A stretch of DNA of 56,623 bases from Betaproteobacteria bacterium (GCA_016192065.1 JACPUX010000026.1:1-56623), one strand, 5' to 3'. Shown: positions 31,427 through 46,739, numbered from the stretch's first letter. Notes: generated from the letters alone by a model not told the origin. Numbers and translations: made by a program.

Positions 31427-34400
31427 TCAGTTCGCGGCGCCGCACATTACCACACCCTCGCCCGCCCAGCCTAGCGCCACCATCTGGTTGTAGGTCGCTA
31501 CGCTGGTGGTATAGCGGTGGTTGGAGTCGTTGACCTGCCAGCGCTGGTTATAAGCGCGATAGACCGGCACCTGGCCGGTGGCGCAACCGCCTCCGGTCTG
31601 AAGCGGCAAGGCGTGAAAAGCAATTCCCTCGTAGACCAACGCCTGATTAGTCTGCTTTACGTATTCGCACTCTGCGGCGTTCATGGTGTAGAAGTGCGAA
31701 TTGGGGCCGCGCCTCAACCCGGTGGCGGGGTCGATCTCCCAGCTGCCGTAGAAGCGGCAGACCGGCTGCGAGCCCGCCGCGGGCGAGCCGTAGGCCTTGA
31801 ACTGGTCACCGGTCCTGCTCCACCCCGGCCCCGCCCCGCCGGACTCGATGAAGGCGATCTCCCCGGTCCCGCCGGTGATGAAATAGTGGTCGAGGATGGT
31901 GTTGTAGAACTCGACCACGTCGATGGTCGGCGGCGCGTCGTACGGTGTCGTTTGCCAGATGCCCCGGCCATAGGTCCCGGCCACCAGGGTAGTGCTGTCG
32001 GCGAAGAAGAGGACCCGCACCAGGGTGGCGGCAGGGCCATCGTTCTGCGTCGCCCAGTTGACGCCGCCATTTTCGCTGACAAAAAGTCCGACCTCGGTGC
32101 CGGCATAAAGCACATTGGGGCGGGTGGGATGTACCGCGACGGTATAGATCGGCGCGGCGGGGAGCCCTGCGGAAATGCTGCGCCAGGTGCTGCCATAGTT
32201 ATCGCTGGTCCAGAGGTTGCCGTTTTCGAAGCCGCCGAAGGTCGCGAACAGGCGGCTGTTGTTGGACGGGTCGAAGACGATACTGGACACGATGCGGCTG
32301 GGCAGCCCGGTGGCCTGGGTCCAGGTCGGTGTGGCGCTGAGTGCGTCGGAACTGGAATAGACCTCGCCCTTGTTGTGCCCGACCCAAACGTGGTTGGAGT
32401 TGCCAGGGCGCAGGGTGACGGCACTGATGTAGTTCCCCTCGGTCGCGGAGGCCGGCTTGATGATGCGCCACGCCGGCTGCGAGCCGGTGCGCGCATTTTC
32501 GGAGAGCCACAGCGAGGCCGCCCCGGCGAAAATGCGTTCGCCGTTGGTCGGGTCGACGATATAAGGCGCGATGAAGTTGACCTTCTGCGTCGCGTCCGGA
32601 CCGCAAGGCTCGTAACTGCGTTCGGTGTCCGCCTTGGTTGCCTCGGTGATGCCTTTGCAGATTCCTTTCCAGGCGCCAGTACTCACATTCCAGCGAGCGA
32701 GGTTCAGGTACTGGGTCGAATAATAGACTTGCGTGGGAATGGCCGGATCGAAGTAGCCCGGGCCGCCGTCGCCGGTGCCCGGCTGACGCCATGCGGTGCC
32801 GATGCTGGGCGAGAGTATGAAGGTCGAATTGTCTTGCGTGCCGCCAATCACCGCCAGGCCGCCGCTGTCCTTCTTGCCGCTCACGGCGTAGAACTGGGTG
32901 GTCACCAGACCGCCGCTGCTCACTTGCCAGCCATCGACATTGCTCACGGTCCGGGCGTCGGCGGCACGGTACAGGCCGCCATCGGTGCCGAACAACACCA
33001 GGCGGTTGCTGCCGCCGTTGTATCCGGGGTGGTTGACGATGGCGTGGTGGTCGGCATGGGCCGAGTACATATTCTCCACGATGTAATACTGTCGGCTCCA
33101 ATCGCTGATGCGGCTGAAGCTGGCGCCGCCGTCGATGGAGCGATGCAGGTCGATGCCCCCGACGATGAGGATGTTGGCGTCGGTCGGGTCGACCCAGAGG
33201 CTGTTGCCATACTCGCCCTGATTGCCCAGCGCTGCGGGATTGGACATCTTGGTCCAGGTGCTGCCGGCGTCGGTGGATTGGTAGATGTCGCCGCTATTCT
33301 CATTGACTGAGGCGTAAACGACCGCGGGCGAGGATTTCGACCAGGCGATGTTGACGCGCTTGAGCCAGATGTCGTCAACCGCGGTGCCGACCTGGATGCC
33401 GGTGAAACTCTGGCCCCCGTCGGTAGACAGCGCCACTTGGCGGCCACTGGTCGCCGCGAGCACGCGGTTGGAGTTGGTGGGAGAGAACAAGACTCGCCAT
33501 CCCACGCCAAGTTGATTGTGCGAATTGGTGATTTGATGCACCCGCGTCCAGCTCTCTCCGCCGTTGGTGCTGCGATAAATGCCACACCAGTTGCCGGCGA
33601 ACAGGGTCGAGGAATTGCTCGGATGAGTGGCGACTTCCTGCACATAGCGCCAGCAACTGCTGATCCCGGGGTCGGTGCTGGGCATGCGCGACCAACTCGC
33701 ACCCCGGTCGGTCGATTTCATGATGCCCACGCCGCGAAATCCGGCGACCCATTCACCGGTGCCGGCGTAGAGCACATTGGCGTCATTGGCGTCCTGGGCT
33801 AGGGCGGTGATGCTGAGCGAGGAGGCGAAATCGTTCACCGCCGACCAGTTGTTGCCGCCATCGGTGGAAAGCCAGATTCCCCCCGTGGCCGCGCCCAAAT
33901 AGACGCGGTCGTTGTCGAGCCGGTCGTAGAGCACGGCGCGCACGCGTCCGGCCACGACATTCGGGCCGACGCTGGTCCAGGTGGCGATGCCGCCGGCCTT
34001 TTCGCGCCCCGCCTTGAGGATCGCTTCGCGCTGCGTTACCGCGCGGGCCATGCCGCCGTCGGGAATGTTGCCGTGTTGGTCACGCTGGAAGAGTTCGATG
34101 AACTCGCGCATGTCTTCCGAGGAGCCCGCTACGTTCGCCTTTTTGGCCTTGGCGAGGGAGCGCGCCAGGCGGTTCTCGGGGAGGCGGCAGACTTGGTCCG
34201 CATCAAGCGAGCGGGCCTTGCGCCACTCCGCCACCGCTTCGGCCGGCAGCGCCAGGGCCACGCCCAGCGCCACATCGCTCGGCTGGGGGGTGCTGGCGCA
34301 AAGCTCCTGCACCCGTGCGTGGCGCTCGCTAAGCGTCTCCGCCGGCGGTGCGGGCAGCGTCGCACAGCCGGCCAGAGCGGTGAGCGAGAGCGCCAGCGCG

Positions 34401-34432
34401 GCGCGGTGGAAGGCTAGGGCTTGCTTGAACAT
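31427..34432 (-). CDS. BNR/sortilin-like repeat lipoprotein with DUF5648-like C-terminus
   Basis: A 1001-residue exported protein. The lipobox is LTALAGC. Residues 150-800 carry many Asp-box repeats (STDGGNNW, STDRGASW, STNGGESW, STDAGSTW, SDNYGSTW, SENGGVNW), the hallmark of BNR beta-propellers related to sialidase and sortilin folds. The C-terminal 150 residues (VVEFYNTILDHYFITGG... FYTMNAAEC... PVYRAYNQRW...HRYTTS) match the DUF5648 type. No catalytic sialidase motif is seen. The ATG at 34432 is chosen over a GTG three codons upstream. Confidence 0.8.
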   Translation of the reverse strand: MFKQALAFHRAALALSLTALAGCATLPAPPAETLSERHARVQELCASTPQPSDVALGVALALPAEAVAEWRKARSLDADQVCRLPENRLARSLAKAKKANVAGSSEDMREFIELFQRDQHGNIPDGGMARAVTQREAILKAGREKAGGIATWTSVGPNVVAGRVRAVLYDRLDNDRVYLGAATGGIWLSTDGGNNWSAVNDFASSLSITALAQDANDANVLYAGTGEWVAGFRGVGIMKSTDRGASWSRMPSTDPGISSCWRYVQEVATHPSNSSTLFAGNWCGIYRSTNGGESWTRVHQITNSHNQLGVGWRVLFSPTNSNRVLAATSGRQVALSTDGGQSFTGIQVGTAVDDIWLKRVNIAWSKSSPAVVYASVNENSGDIYQSTDAGSTWTKMSNPAALGNQGEYGNSLWVDPTDANILIVGGIDLHRSIDGGASFSRISDWSRQYYIVENMYSAHADHHAIVNHPGYNGGSNRLVLFGTDGGLYRAADARTVSNVDGWQVSSGGLVTTQFYAVSGKKDSGGLAVIGGTQDNSTFILSPSIGTAWRQPGTGDGGPGYFDPAIPTQVYYSTQYLNLARWNVSTGAWKGICKGITEATKADTERSYEPCGPDATQKVNFIAPYIVDPTNGERIFAGAASLWLSENARTGSQPAWRIIKPASATEGNYISAVTLRPGNSNHVWVGHNKGEVYSSSDALSATPTWTQATGLPSRIVSSIVFDPSNNSRLFATFGGFENGNLWTSDNYGSTWRSISAGLPAAPIYTVAVHPTRPNVLYAGTEVGLFVSENGGVNWATQNDGPAATLVRVLFFADSTTLVAGTYGRGIWQTTPYDAPPTIDVVEFYNTILDHYFITGGTGEIAFIESGGAGPGWSRTGDQFKAYGSPAAGSQPVCRFYGSWEIDPATGLRRGPNSHFYTMNAAECEYVKQTNQALVYEGIAFHALPLQTGGGCATGQVPVYRAYNQRWQVNDSNHRYTTSVATYNQMVALGWAGEGVVMCGAAN

Positions 34433-34541
34433 GGGTTTCACCCGTGGCGGATAAAGTCCGAAAGAGGTTTATAGCGCAGGCGCTTGGCGAAATCCAGCGG
34501 CGCTTGCCGGAACCACCAATCCCGATTCGATTCGCGTCTGC

Positions 34542-36752
34542 CTAGCGGCGCCGCACATCCATCACGCCAGGCACGTCCTGGACCAGCTTCAGCATCCGCT
34601 TCAGGTGCTCCACCCCGCGCACCTCGACGGTAAAGAACATGCGCGCCTGCATGTTTTTGGACAGAGTATTGACGGCGGTGACGTTAATCTTTTCCCGCGA
34701 AAACACCTCGCTGATGTCGCGCAGCAGGCTTTGGCGGTCGCTGGCGACCACTTCGAGGTCGATGGGGAACACTTCTTCCCGCGCCTCGCCCCAGTCGGCG
34801 GTGATCAGGCGCTCTGGGTGGTCGGTCTGCATACGCGCGACGTTGCTGCACGATTTGCGATGGATGGTGATGCCCTTGCCGCGGGTGACGAACCCGATGA
34901 TGGGGTCGGGCGGTACCGGCTTGCAGCAGCGCGCGAGCCCGGTGAGCAGCTTGTCTACGCCGACGATCAGGATGCCGCTGCCGCTCTTGCCGGCCCGGCT
35001 CTCGTGGGTGATCGCCTCCGGGGCGAGTTCGGCCGGGGCTTCCGCGCGCAAATCCTGGCCCGCCGCCGCGCGCAAGGCCAGGTGCAGGTCGCGGCTGTTG
35101 ACCTCACCGCGCGCCACCGCCGCGAAGAACTCCTCGGCCTTGTGGAACCCCGCCGCCTGGGCGCAATCTTCCAGCTTCAAGGCGGTGAGGCCCTCACGCT
35201 GCAATTCCTTTTCCACCAGATTGCGGCCCTGGGCCACGGTTTCCAGCAGCTGTTGCGCCTTGAACCATTGCCGTAGCTTGGCCCGTGCCCGGCTGCTGTT
35301 GACGAACCCCAGCGTGGGGTTGAGCCAGTCGCGGCTGGGGCCGCCCTGTTTTACGGTGAGCACTTCCACGCGCTGGCCGCTTTGCAGGGCGTAGTTAAGC
35401 GGCACCATGTGACCATCGACCTTGGCGCCGCGGCAGCGATGCCCGAGGTTGGTGTGGACGTGGTAGGCGAAGTCGATCGGTGTGGCGCCGCGGGGCAGAT
35501 CGATCACCCGGCCCTGGGGGGTGAATACGTACACGGCGTCGGTGAAGAGGCTGCTCTTGAACTGCTGCAACCATTCCCCGGCATTGGTGACCTCGCTCTT
35601 CCACTCCAACACCTGGCGCAGCCAGGCGATCTTTTCGTCGAAGGAGGGGTCGTGCCGTCCGCCTTCCTTGTAACGCCAGTGGGCGGCAACGCCGTATTCG
35701 GAATGCTGGTGCATTTCGAAGGTGCGAATCTGCACCTCCAGCGCTTTGCTCTCGGGGCCAATGACCGCGGTATGCAGCGAGCGGTAGTCGTTGGCCTTGG
35801 GCCGGGCGATGTAATCGTCGAACTCCTTGGTGATGGGGGTCCAGAGGTGATGCACCAAGCCGAGCACGGTGTAGCAGTCCTTGAGGTCCTCGACCAGGAT
35901 GCGCACCGCGCGGATATCGTAGATCTCGTCGATCAGCACTTCCTTGCGCTGGATTTTCTTGTAAATGCTGTAGATGTGCTTCGGCCGGCCGGTGATTTCG
36001 CCTTTGATGCCGGCGGTGGCCAGCTCGCCTTTCAGAGTATCGATGACTTCGGTGATGTACTGTTGGCGGTCGAGCCGGCGTTCGTCCAGCAGTCGGGCGA
36101 TTTGCTTGTAGGTGCCCGGATCGAGGGCGCGCAGCGCGAGGTCCTCGAGTTCCCACTTGATCTGCCAGACCCCCAGGCGGTTGGCCAGGGGTGCGAAAAG
36201 GTCCCGCACTTCGCGGGCGTTCTCGCGCAGCAGGCTGCTGTCACCGCCCATCAGAAACCGCAGTGCCTGCAAGCGCTCGGCGAGCTTGATCAGCACCACG
36301 CGGATGTCCTCGACCATGGACAAGAGCATCTTGCGCAGGCTCTCGGATTGCGCGGCGCGATCGGCGTCGTTGGCGGGGACCAGGTTGGCGGCTCGGATTT
36401 CGCCCATGCGGGCCACCCCGGCGACCATGCTGGCAATTTCCGCCGACAGCGTCTCTTCCAGCAAAGCGGCGTCTTCCGGCGCGCACGCGGGCAGTCCGAC
36501 CAGCAGGGCGCCGGCCAGACTGGTCGCGTCGAGTTGCAAGCCGGCGAGAATGGCGGCGGTACCGGCGGCGCGTTCGATCCAGGGTTCGCCTTCGGGCGTC
36601 AGCGTTTCGCCGTAGGCGGCGAGGGCAAAGTCGAGGGCGCGACGCAGCAAATCGCGCTCGGCCGGCCCATAGGCAAGGGCCAATTGTTCGAGCCAGGCGC
36701 CGCGGCTCCGGGGCGCCTCACCAGTGGGGGCGGTGTGAACGACGGCGACCAT
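34542..36752 (-). CDS. relA: (p)ppGpp synthetase, RelA type
   Basis: A 736-residue RSH protein with a degenerate hydrolase domain (ALLVG where SpoT has ALLHD), synthetase, TGS, zinc-finger and ACT domains. The synthetase carries EFDDYIARPK, the acidic ExDD signature of RelA rather than the RxKD of bifunctional enzymes. Zinc-binding cysteines are in ARCCKPVPPD. It senses uncharged tRNA on the ribosome and triggers the stringent response. The gene is 18 bp downstream of glmM. Confidence 0.92.
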   Translation of the reverse strand: MVAVVHTAPTGEAPRSRGAWLEQLALAYGPAERDLLRRALDFALAAYGETLTPEGEPWIERAAGTAAILAGLQLDATSLAGALLVGLPACAPEDAALLEETLSAEIASMVAGVARMGEIRAANLVPANDADRAAQSESLRKMLLSMVEDIRVVLIKLAERLQALRFLMGGDSSLLRENAREVRDLFAPLANRLGVWQIKWELEDLALRALDPGTYKQIARLLDERRLDRQQYITEVIDTLKGELATAGIKGEITGRPKHIYSIYKKIQRKEVLIDEIYDIRAVRILVEDLKDCYTVLGLVHHLWTPITKEFDDYIARPKANDYRSLHTAVIGPESKALEVQIRTFEMHQHSEYGVAAHWRYKEGGRHDPSFDEKIAWLRQVLEWKSEVTNAGEWLQQFKSSLFTDAVYVFTPQGRVIDLPRGATPIDFAYHVHTNLGHRCRGAKVDGHMVPLNYALQSGQRVEVLTVKQGGPSRDWLNPTLGFVNSSRARAKLRQWFKAQQLLETVAQGRNLVEKELQREGLTALKLEDCAQAAGFHKAEEFFAAVARGEVNSRDLHLALRAAAGQDLRAEAPAELAPEAITHESRAGKSGSGILIVGVDKLLTGLARCCKPVPPDPIIGFVTRGKGITIHRKSCSNVARMQTDHPERLITADWGEAREEVFPIDLEVVASDRQSLLRDISEVFSREKINVTAVNTLSKNMQARMFFTVEVRGVEHLKRMLKLVQDVPGVMDVRRR

Positions 36753-36770
36753 AACCCTGGAGGTTCGTGC

Positions 36771-38138
36771 TCAGATCGCCTCGCGCACGGTGGCGGCGAG
36801 CTGTTCGGCCAGGCGTGTGGCATCGGCGGCTTCACGCGCTTCCACCATCACCCGCAATACCGGTTCCGTGCCCGAGGCGCGCAAGAGCACGCGCCCGCGC
36901 TGGTGCAGCTCGGCCTCGGCGGCGCTCTGGGCGGCACGGATGCGCGCGTTGTCGGCCCACTGCTTCCAGCGCTTGCCCGCTTCGAAGCGCACGTTGATCA
37001 TGGTCTGCGAGTACATCGCCAGTTCGGCAGTGGCTTCAGCCAGGGTCCTGCCGCTGGCGCGCAGCACGTGCATGACCTGGAGCGCGGCGATGATGCCGTC
37101 GCCAGTACTGTGCTTGTCGAGACAAATGATGTGTCCGGAGTTTTCACCGCCCAACTGCCAGCCCTGCTGTTGCATCAGCTCCAGCACGTAGCGGTCCCCG
37201 ACCGCCGCGCGGGCGAAGGGAACGCCCAGTCGATCGAGGGCGTGCTCGAACCCGAGATTGCTCATCAGCGTGCCCACGACCCCGCCCTTGAGGCTGCCCT
37301 GGGCCTGGCGATGGCGCGCGATGAGGAAAAGGAGTTGATCGCCGTCGTAGCTCGCGCCCTGGGCATCGACCATGACCAAGCGGTCGCCGTCGCCGTCGAG
37401 GGCGACGCCGAGATCGGCCTTTTCGACCAGTACGCGCTCTTGCAGAGACTTCGGTGCGGTGGCGCCGACGCCGGCGTTGATGTTGACGCCGTCCGGGTGA
37501 TTGCCGATCGCCAGCACTTCCGCCCCCAGCTCGTGGAACACCTCCGGCGCGGTGTTGTAGGCCGCGCCATGGGCGCAATCGACCACCAGTTTCAGGCCCT
37601 TGAGATCGAGTTCGTTGGGGTAGCTGCTCTTGCAGAACTCGATGTAGCGTCCGGCCGCGTCATTGACCCGCCGCGCCTTGCCCAACTGGGTCGAGGGCAC
37701 GCAGCGGATGGGCGACTCCAGCTCGCGTTCGATGGCGTGCTCCACCGCATCGGGCAGTTTGGTGCCGGAGGCGGAGAAAAATTTGATGCCGTTATCTTCG
37801 AAAGGGTTGTGCGAAGCGCTGATCACCACCCCGGCGGACAGACGCAAGGCGCGCGTGAGGTAGGCGACCCCCGGAGTGGTGAGCGGACCGGTGAGCAGGA
37901 CGTCGACGCCGGCGGCGGAGAAGCCGGCCTCAAGGGCGGCCTCCAGCAGATAGCCGGAAATGCGCGTGTCCTTGCCGATCAGCACCGCCGGCTTTTCCGC
38001 GCCGGGACCTTGTGCCTGTTCATGACCGAGGAGCACCTTGCCCGCCGCATAGCCCAGATGCATCACCAGTTCTGGAGTGATGGGCAGTTCACCCACCTTG
38101 CCGCGCACGCCATCGGTGCCGAAATATTTTCTGCTCAT
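36771..38138 (-). CDS. glmM: Phosphoglucosamine mutase
   Basis: A 455-residue alpha-D-phosphohexomutase making glucosamine-1-phosphate for UDP-GlcNAc. The phosphoserine is S109 in [12 protein letters not shown]; metal loop DGDGDR and sugar-binding GENSGH are present. It follows folP as in E. coli (ftsH-folP-glmM) and precedes relA. Confidence 0.96.
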   Translation of the reverse strand: MSRKYFGTDGVRGKVGELPITPELVMHLGYAAGKVLLGHEQAQGPGAEKPAVLIGKDTRISGYLLEAALEAGFSAAGVDVLLTGPLTTPGVAYLTRALRLSAGVVISASHNPFEDNGIKFFSASGTKLPDAVEHAIERELESPIRCVPSTQLGKARRVNDAAGRYIEFCKSSYPNELDLKGLKLVVDCAHGAAYNTAPEVFHELGAEVLAIGNHPDGVNINAGVGATAPKSLQERVLVEKADLGVALDGDGDRLVMVDAQGASYDGDQLLFLIARHRQAQGSLKGGVVGTLMSNLGFEHALDRLGVPFARAAVGDRYVLELMQQQGWQLGGENSGHIICLDKHSTGDGIIAALQVMHVLRASGRTLAEATAELAMYSQTMINVRFEAGKRWKQWADNARIRAAQSAAEAELHQRGRVLLRASGTEPVLRVMVEAREAADATRLAEQLAATVREAI

Positions 38139-38192
38139 CTAGTCATCCCTGTTGGGGCTTGGAGGTTTGCTTCCCCATACCCGCCGTTTGCT

Positions 38193-39092
38193 TCAAGTGC
38201 CGCGCGTTTCAGCCAGGCCGACATCCGGCCACGGCTCCAGACCCTGTGCGGCGCGCCAGACCTTCAAGGCGTCAATGGTCGCCGCCACATCGTGTACGCG
38301 CACCAGGCTCGCCCCCTGTGCCACGGCAGCCAGGACGGCGGCGATACTCGCCGCCAGACGCTCGCCCGCCCCGCGGCCGGTGAGCGCGCCCAGCATGGAC
38401 TTGCGCGACAGCCCCGCCAGCACTGGATACGCGAGGCGACTGATTTCTGCCAGACCCCGGAGCAAAACCAGATTGTGTTCCAGGGTCTTGCCGAAACCGA
38501 AACCTGGATCGAGCACAATGCGTTCCGGGGCGATGCCGGCGGCGACACACGCTCGTGCGCGGGCGGCGAGAAAGTCGCGCACCTCCCGCAACACCTCGTG
38601 GTAGTCGGGCCGGCGCTGCATGGTGCCGGGTTCGCCTTGCATGTGCATGAGGCACACCCCGGCGTCGCTCGCCGCTAAGATCTCCAGGGCACCCGGCGCC
38701 TGGAGCGCATACACGTCATTGATGAAGGCGGCGCCGGCATCCAAAGTGGCCCGCATAACTTCGGTCTTGCGCGTATCCACCGAAACCGCTACGCCTTCTC
38801 GGGCCAGGGCTTGCACCAGCGGCAGGACGCGGCGCAATTCCTCTTCCACCGGTACTTCGTGAGCGCCGGGCCGGGTCGATTCGCCACCGATGTCGAGCAG
38901 GTCGGCGCCTTCCTCCAACAGCGCTCCGGCCTGCGCCAAGGCCGCGCTGAATCCGGCATAGCGTCCGCCATCTGAGAAGGAGTCGGGGGTGACATTGAGC
39001 ACGCCCATGATCAGCGGGCGGTTGAGCTTCAGCGCAAAACGCCCGCAGCGGAGCGGGCGTTGTGGGGCGGCGGCGGGAAGCGATTCGGCCAT
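38193..39092 (-). CDS. folP: Dihydropteroate synthase
   Basis: A 299-residue TIM-barrel enzyme of folate synthesis that joins pABA to hydroxymethyl-dihydropterin. Pterin-site motifs are MGVLNVTPDSFSDGG, DIGGESTRPGA, DPGFGFGKTLEHN and GLSRKSMLG. It is 30 bp downstream of ftsH. The ATG at 39092 is preceded directly by an alternative GTG. Confidence 0.96.
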   Translation of the reverse strand: MAESLPAAAPQRPLRCGRFALKLNRPLIMGVLNVTPDSFSDGGRYAGFSAALAQAGALLEEGADLLDIGGESTRPGAHEVPVEEELRRVLPLVQALAREGVAVSVDTRKTEVMRATLDAGAAFINDVYALQAPGALEILAASDAGVCLMHMQGEPGTMQRRPDYHEVLREVRDFLAARARACVAAGIAPERIVLDPGFGFGKTLEHNLVLLRGLAEISRLAYPVLAGLSRKSMLGALTGRGAGERLAASIAAVLAAVAQGASLVRVHDVAATIDALKVWRAAQGLEPWPDVGLAETRGT

Positions 39093-39122
39093 CACCGAGA
39101 TCTCTGGAGGGGCTTGACTCCC

Positions 39123-41018
<1,896 letters not shown>

Positions 41019-41058
41019 CGAACGCTCCTAGATTTGGGGAATGCCCCAGACGCACATT

Positions 41059-41688
41059 CTAAACGCCGGTAGGTCCGGCCGCCAGCAAATACACTTCGGG
41101 ACTGCGATCACGCGAAGCCTTGGGCTTGCGGATATGCACCACGCGGAAGGTGCGCTTCAACTCGCGCACCAGATCCTCGAAACCCGCGCCTTGAAAGGCC
41201 TTGACCAGGAGCTTTCCGTCGGGGACCAGCCATTGGGCCCCGAACTCCGCGGCCAGTTCCACCAGATGCACGCTCTTGGCTTGGTCGGAGGCTGCCACTC
41301 CGCTGATGTTGGGGGCGAGATCAGAGAGCACAAGGTCCACCCGACGGCCGGCAAGAGCCTTTTCCAGGGCGGCCAGCGTAGCAGCTTCGCGAAAGTCACC
41401 CTGGATGACGCTGACCCCCGGCAGTGGGGACATCTCCAGGAGATCGAGGGCGATCACCCGGCCGGAATCGCCCACCTTCTGCGCCGCCACCTGGCTCCAG
41501 CTCCCCGGAGCCGCGCCCAAGTCGACCACGGTCGAGCCCTTCTTCAACAGATGGTCTCTGGCGTCGATTTCCAGAAGCTTGAAGGCGGCACGCGAGCGAT
41601 AGCCCAGACGCTGGGCCTCATGCACCCAGTGGTCGTTGACATGCTCCTGCATCCAGCCCTTCTTGGGCTTATGTTTGCCGATGGCCAT
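41059..41688 (-). CDS. rlmE: 23S rRNA (uridine(2552)-2'-O)-methyltransferase
   Basis: A 209-residue FtsJ/RlmE methyltransferase with the SAM motif VVDLGAAPGSWSQVA and the K-D-K-E catalytic set (SRAAFKL, SDLAPNISG, LVKAFQG, SPEVYLLA). It modifies U2552 in the A-loop late in 50S assembly. It is the first gene of rlmE-ftsH-folP-glmM-relA and divergent from yhbY, another 50S assembly factor. Confidence 0.95.
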   Translation of the reverse strand: MAIGKHKPKKGWMQEHVNDHWVHEAQRLGYRSRAAFKLLEIDARDHLLKKGSTVVDLGAAPGSWSQVAAQKVGDSGRVIALDLLEMSPLPGVSVIQGDFREAATLAALEKALAGRRVDLVLSDLAPNISGVAASDQAKSVHLVELAAEFGAQWLVPDGKLLVKAFQGAGFEDLVRELKRTFRVVHIRKPKASRDRSPEVYLLAAGPTGV

Positions 41689-41828
41689 GTTCAGCTTGTC
41701 TGCCGGGGATCACCTGGACGCCCAGGATACACCGTGATCGCGCCGGATCGAGGTGAGGCCCTGGCTGCGCGAGCCTGGCCTACGGACAGGAATATCGGAG
41801 AAACCGGGCAGCGCACCGGGCAATGCCG

Positions 41829-41834
41829 TAAAAT
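41829..41834 (+). promoter_or_regulatory. -10 element next to the yhbY start
   Basis: TAAAAT ends 7 bp before the ATG at 41842, so transcription would begin at the start codon itself. No Shine-Dalgarno sequence is present in front of that ATG. Confidence 0.4.
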
Positions 41835-41841
41835 GCCGGCC

Positions 41842-42756
41842 ATGAAGACCTTGACTCCCACCGAGCGCCGCAATCTGCGGGCGCAGGCCCATGCCCTCCA
41901 ACCAGTGGCGATGATCGGCCACGCCGGGTTGACCCCGGCGGTATTGCATGAAATCGATATCAATCTGCTCGCCCATGGGTTGATCAAAGTGCGGGTCGCC
42001 AACGATTCGCGCGACCAACGTGCGGCCTGGCTCGCCGCCATCTGCGAAGGTCTCGACGCCGCGCCGGTGCAGCAAATCGGCAAGCTTCTGGTCATTTATC
42101 GGCAACCGCCGGTGGACGAGAAGACCTTGGCGGAGGAACGAGCCCCGCGTCCAGAGCGAGCACCCAGACCGAAAAGCCGAACCGGGACCAAAAAATCGCT
42201 GGCGGGAAAGCCTCTGGTGAAGAAACCCGGCACCAAGGACCCCCGCACGCGGCGACTCACGCCCAGCAGCGAGCGCGAAGTTTCCGAAGCCGCCCGCCGC
42301 CGCCGCCACCAGACCGGGGAGATCACGGCCCAGCCGGCGCCGGGGTCCGCGCGTCGTCGCGGCAAGACGGGCGAGGCCGTGGCCCAGCCGGCGATCGAGC
42401 CCGCGCGTCACCGCCGCCAGCCCAGGGAGACCTCTGCCCAGGCGGCGCCGGCGTCCAAGCGTCAAGGTCGCCAGACCGGAGAGGCCTTCTCCCGGCCGGA
42501 GTCCACCCGTCGCCGCGGCAAGACTGGCGAGGTGTTTGCCCAGGCGGCGCCGGAGTCCACCCGTCACCGCCGCCAGCCCAGGGAGACCTCGCCCCCGACC
42601 CCGACCGCGCCAGTGCCCGCGCGTCGCCGCGGCAAGACTGGGGAGACTTTCGCCCAGGCGGCGCCGGAGCCCACGCGTCGCCGCCGCCAACCCAGAGAGA
42701 TCGCTGCCCAGGCGGCGCCTGAGACCGCGCGCCGCCGCGCCCGCGGCAAGGCCTGA
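41842..42756 (+). CDS. yhbY: YhbY-type CRM-domain RNA-binding protein with repetitive basic tail
   Basis: A 304-residue protein. Residues 1-95 are a CRM domain (LTPTERRNLRAQAHALQPVAMIGHAGLT..., GLIKVRV), which binds pre-50S particles. Normal YhbY ends near residue 100. Here a ~200-residue tail follows, with about eight imperfect 18-residue units of two alternating kinds, RRRGKTGExxAQxAPExx and RHRRQPRExxAQAAPxxx. The tail is strongly basic and disordered. An ATG three codons earlier (41833) is possible. A TAAAAT hexamer next to the start suggests a leaderless mRNA. Confidence 0.88.
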   Translation: MKTLTPTERRNLRAQAHALQPVAMIGHAGLTPAVLHEIDINLLAHGLIKVRVANDSRDQRAAWLAAICEGLDAAPVQQIGKLLVIYRQPPVDEKTLAEERAPRPERAPRPKSRTGTKKSLAGKPLVKKPGTKDPRTRRLTPSSEREVSEAARRRRHQTGEITAQPAPGSARRRGKTGEAVAQPAIEPARHRRQPRETSAQAAPASKRQGRQTGEAFSRPESTRRRGKTGEVFAQAAPESTRHRRQPRETSPPTPTAPVPARRRGKTGETFAQAAPEPTRRRRQPREIAAQAAPETARRRARGKA

Positions 42757-42812
42757 AAGCGGGCGCACAGCCAAGCGTGCGGTTCCACTTGCGCGCCAAC
42801 CCTTTCACTGTC

Positions 42813-43000
42813 GTTCCTTCTCGCGTCCTCTCTCCCGCGCTGGCGAACTGGGGCGGGACAGGGTGTGGATGAGGCCGCGCGATACGAAGCCGCCAGCGCT
42901 TCCTCTCCCGCGCCAGCGAGGGAGGGACAGGCTGGGGGCGCGACCGGCGTCGGGTTCGCTGAAATCCCTGGATTCCAGCTCGCGCCGGAATGGCGAATCC
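42813..43000. repeat. Dispersed intergenic repeats between yhbY and greA
   Basis: Two related stretches, TCCTCTCTCCCGCGCTGGCG (42818) and CTTCCTCTCCCGCGCCAGCG (42899), are followed by GGGACAGG and lie about 80 bp apart. After them comes the CCCTGGATTCCAGCTCGCGC type element (42965-43000), a decayed form of a palindrome common in proteobacterial genomes. A weaker copy of the last one occurs at 16855-16895. No gene. Confidence 0.6.
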
Positions 43001-43019
43001 TGATTGGATCAGGGTCTCG

Positions 43020-43496
43020 CTAGACGTACTTCACCGCTAGAACTTCGTACTCCTTGATCCCGCCGGGCGCTGTGACTTCCACCACGTCACCCTCGTTCTT
43101 ACCGATCAGGGCGCGGGCGGTGGGTGAACCGACCGAAATTTTGCCGTGCTTGATGTCGGCCTCGTCGTCGCCGACGATCTGATATGTAAAGGTGTCGCCA
43201 CTCTCCAGATCCTCGATCTCCACGGTGGCGCCGAAAACGATTCGTCCTTCGGCATCGAGCTCCGAGGGGTTGATGATGTGGGCGTTGGCGAGCTTGCCCT
43301 CCATCTCGGCGATGCGGCCTTCGACGAAGCCCTGGCGCTCCTTGGCCGCGTCATACTCGGCGTTTTCCGACAAATCGCCATGCGAGCGCGCTTCGGCGAT
43401 GGCAGCGATGACTTTTGGCCGTTCCACGGTCTTCAGACGATGCAACTCGGTGCGCAGCTTCTCGGCACCGGAAACGGTCAGGGGGACTTTGCTCAT
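43020..43496 (-). CDS. greA: Transcription elongation factor GreA
   Basis: A 158-residue factor, the exact E. coli length. An N-terminal coiled coil carries the acidic tip residues in [14 protein letters not shown], and a C-terminal FKBP-like domain has [18 protein letters not shown]. It rescues backtracked RNA polymerase. The ATG at 43496 gives MSKVPLT. It lies 36 bp downstream of carB, so it may share the car transcript. Confidence 0.95.
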   Translation of the reverse strand: MSKVPLTVSGAEKLRTELHRLKTVERPKVIAAIAEARSHGDLSENAEYDAAKERQGFVEGRIAEMEGKLANAHIINPSELDAEGRIVFGATVEIEDLESGDTFTYQIVGDDEADIKHGKISVGSPTARALIGKNEGDVVEVTAPGGIKEYEVLAVKYV

Positions 43497-43532
43497 GATC
43501 GATCTCAATAAAGGCCAAGCTGGGGCTTGGGC

Positions 43533-46739
<3,207 letters not shown>

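Noticed and set aside
31517..33310. 597-codon plus-strand frame opposite the BNR lipoprotein
   Set aside because: Antisense to a repeat protein with clear Asp boxes; its Gly/Val/Asp bias is explained by the opposite strand.
35382..38678. 1098-codon plus-strand frame opposite relA, glmM and folP
   Set aside because: It spans three conserved genes on the other strand and shows no domain; a composition effect.
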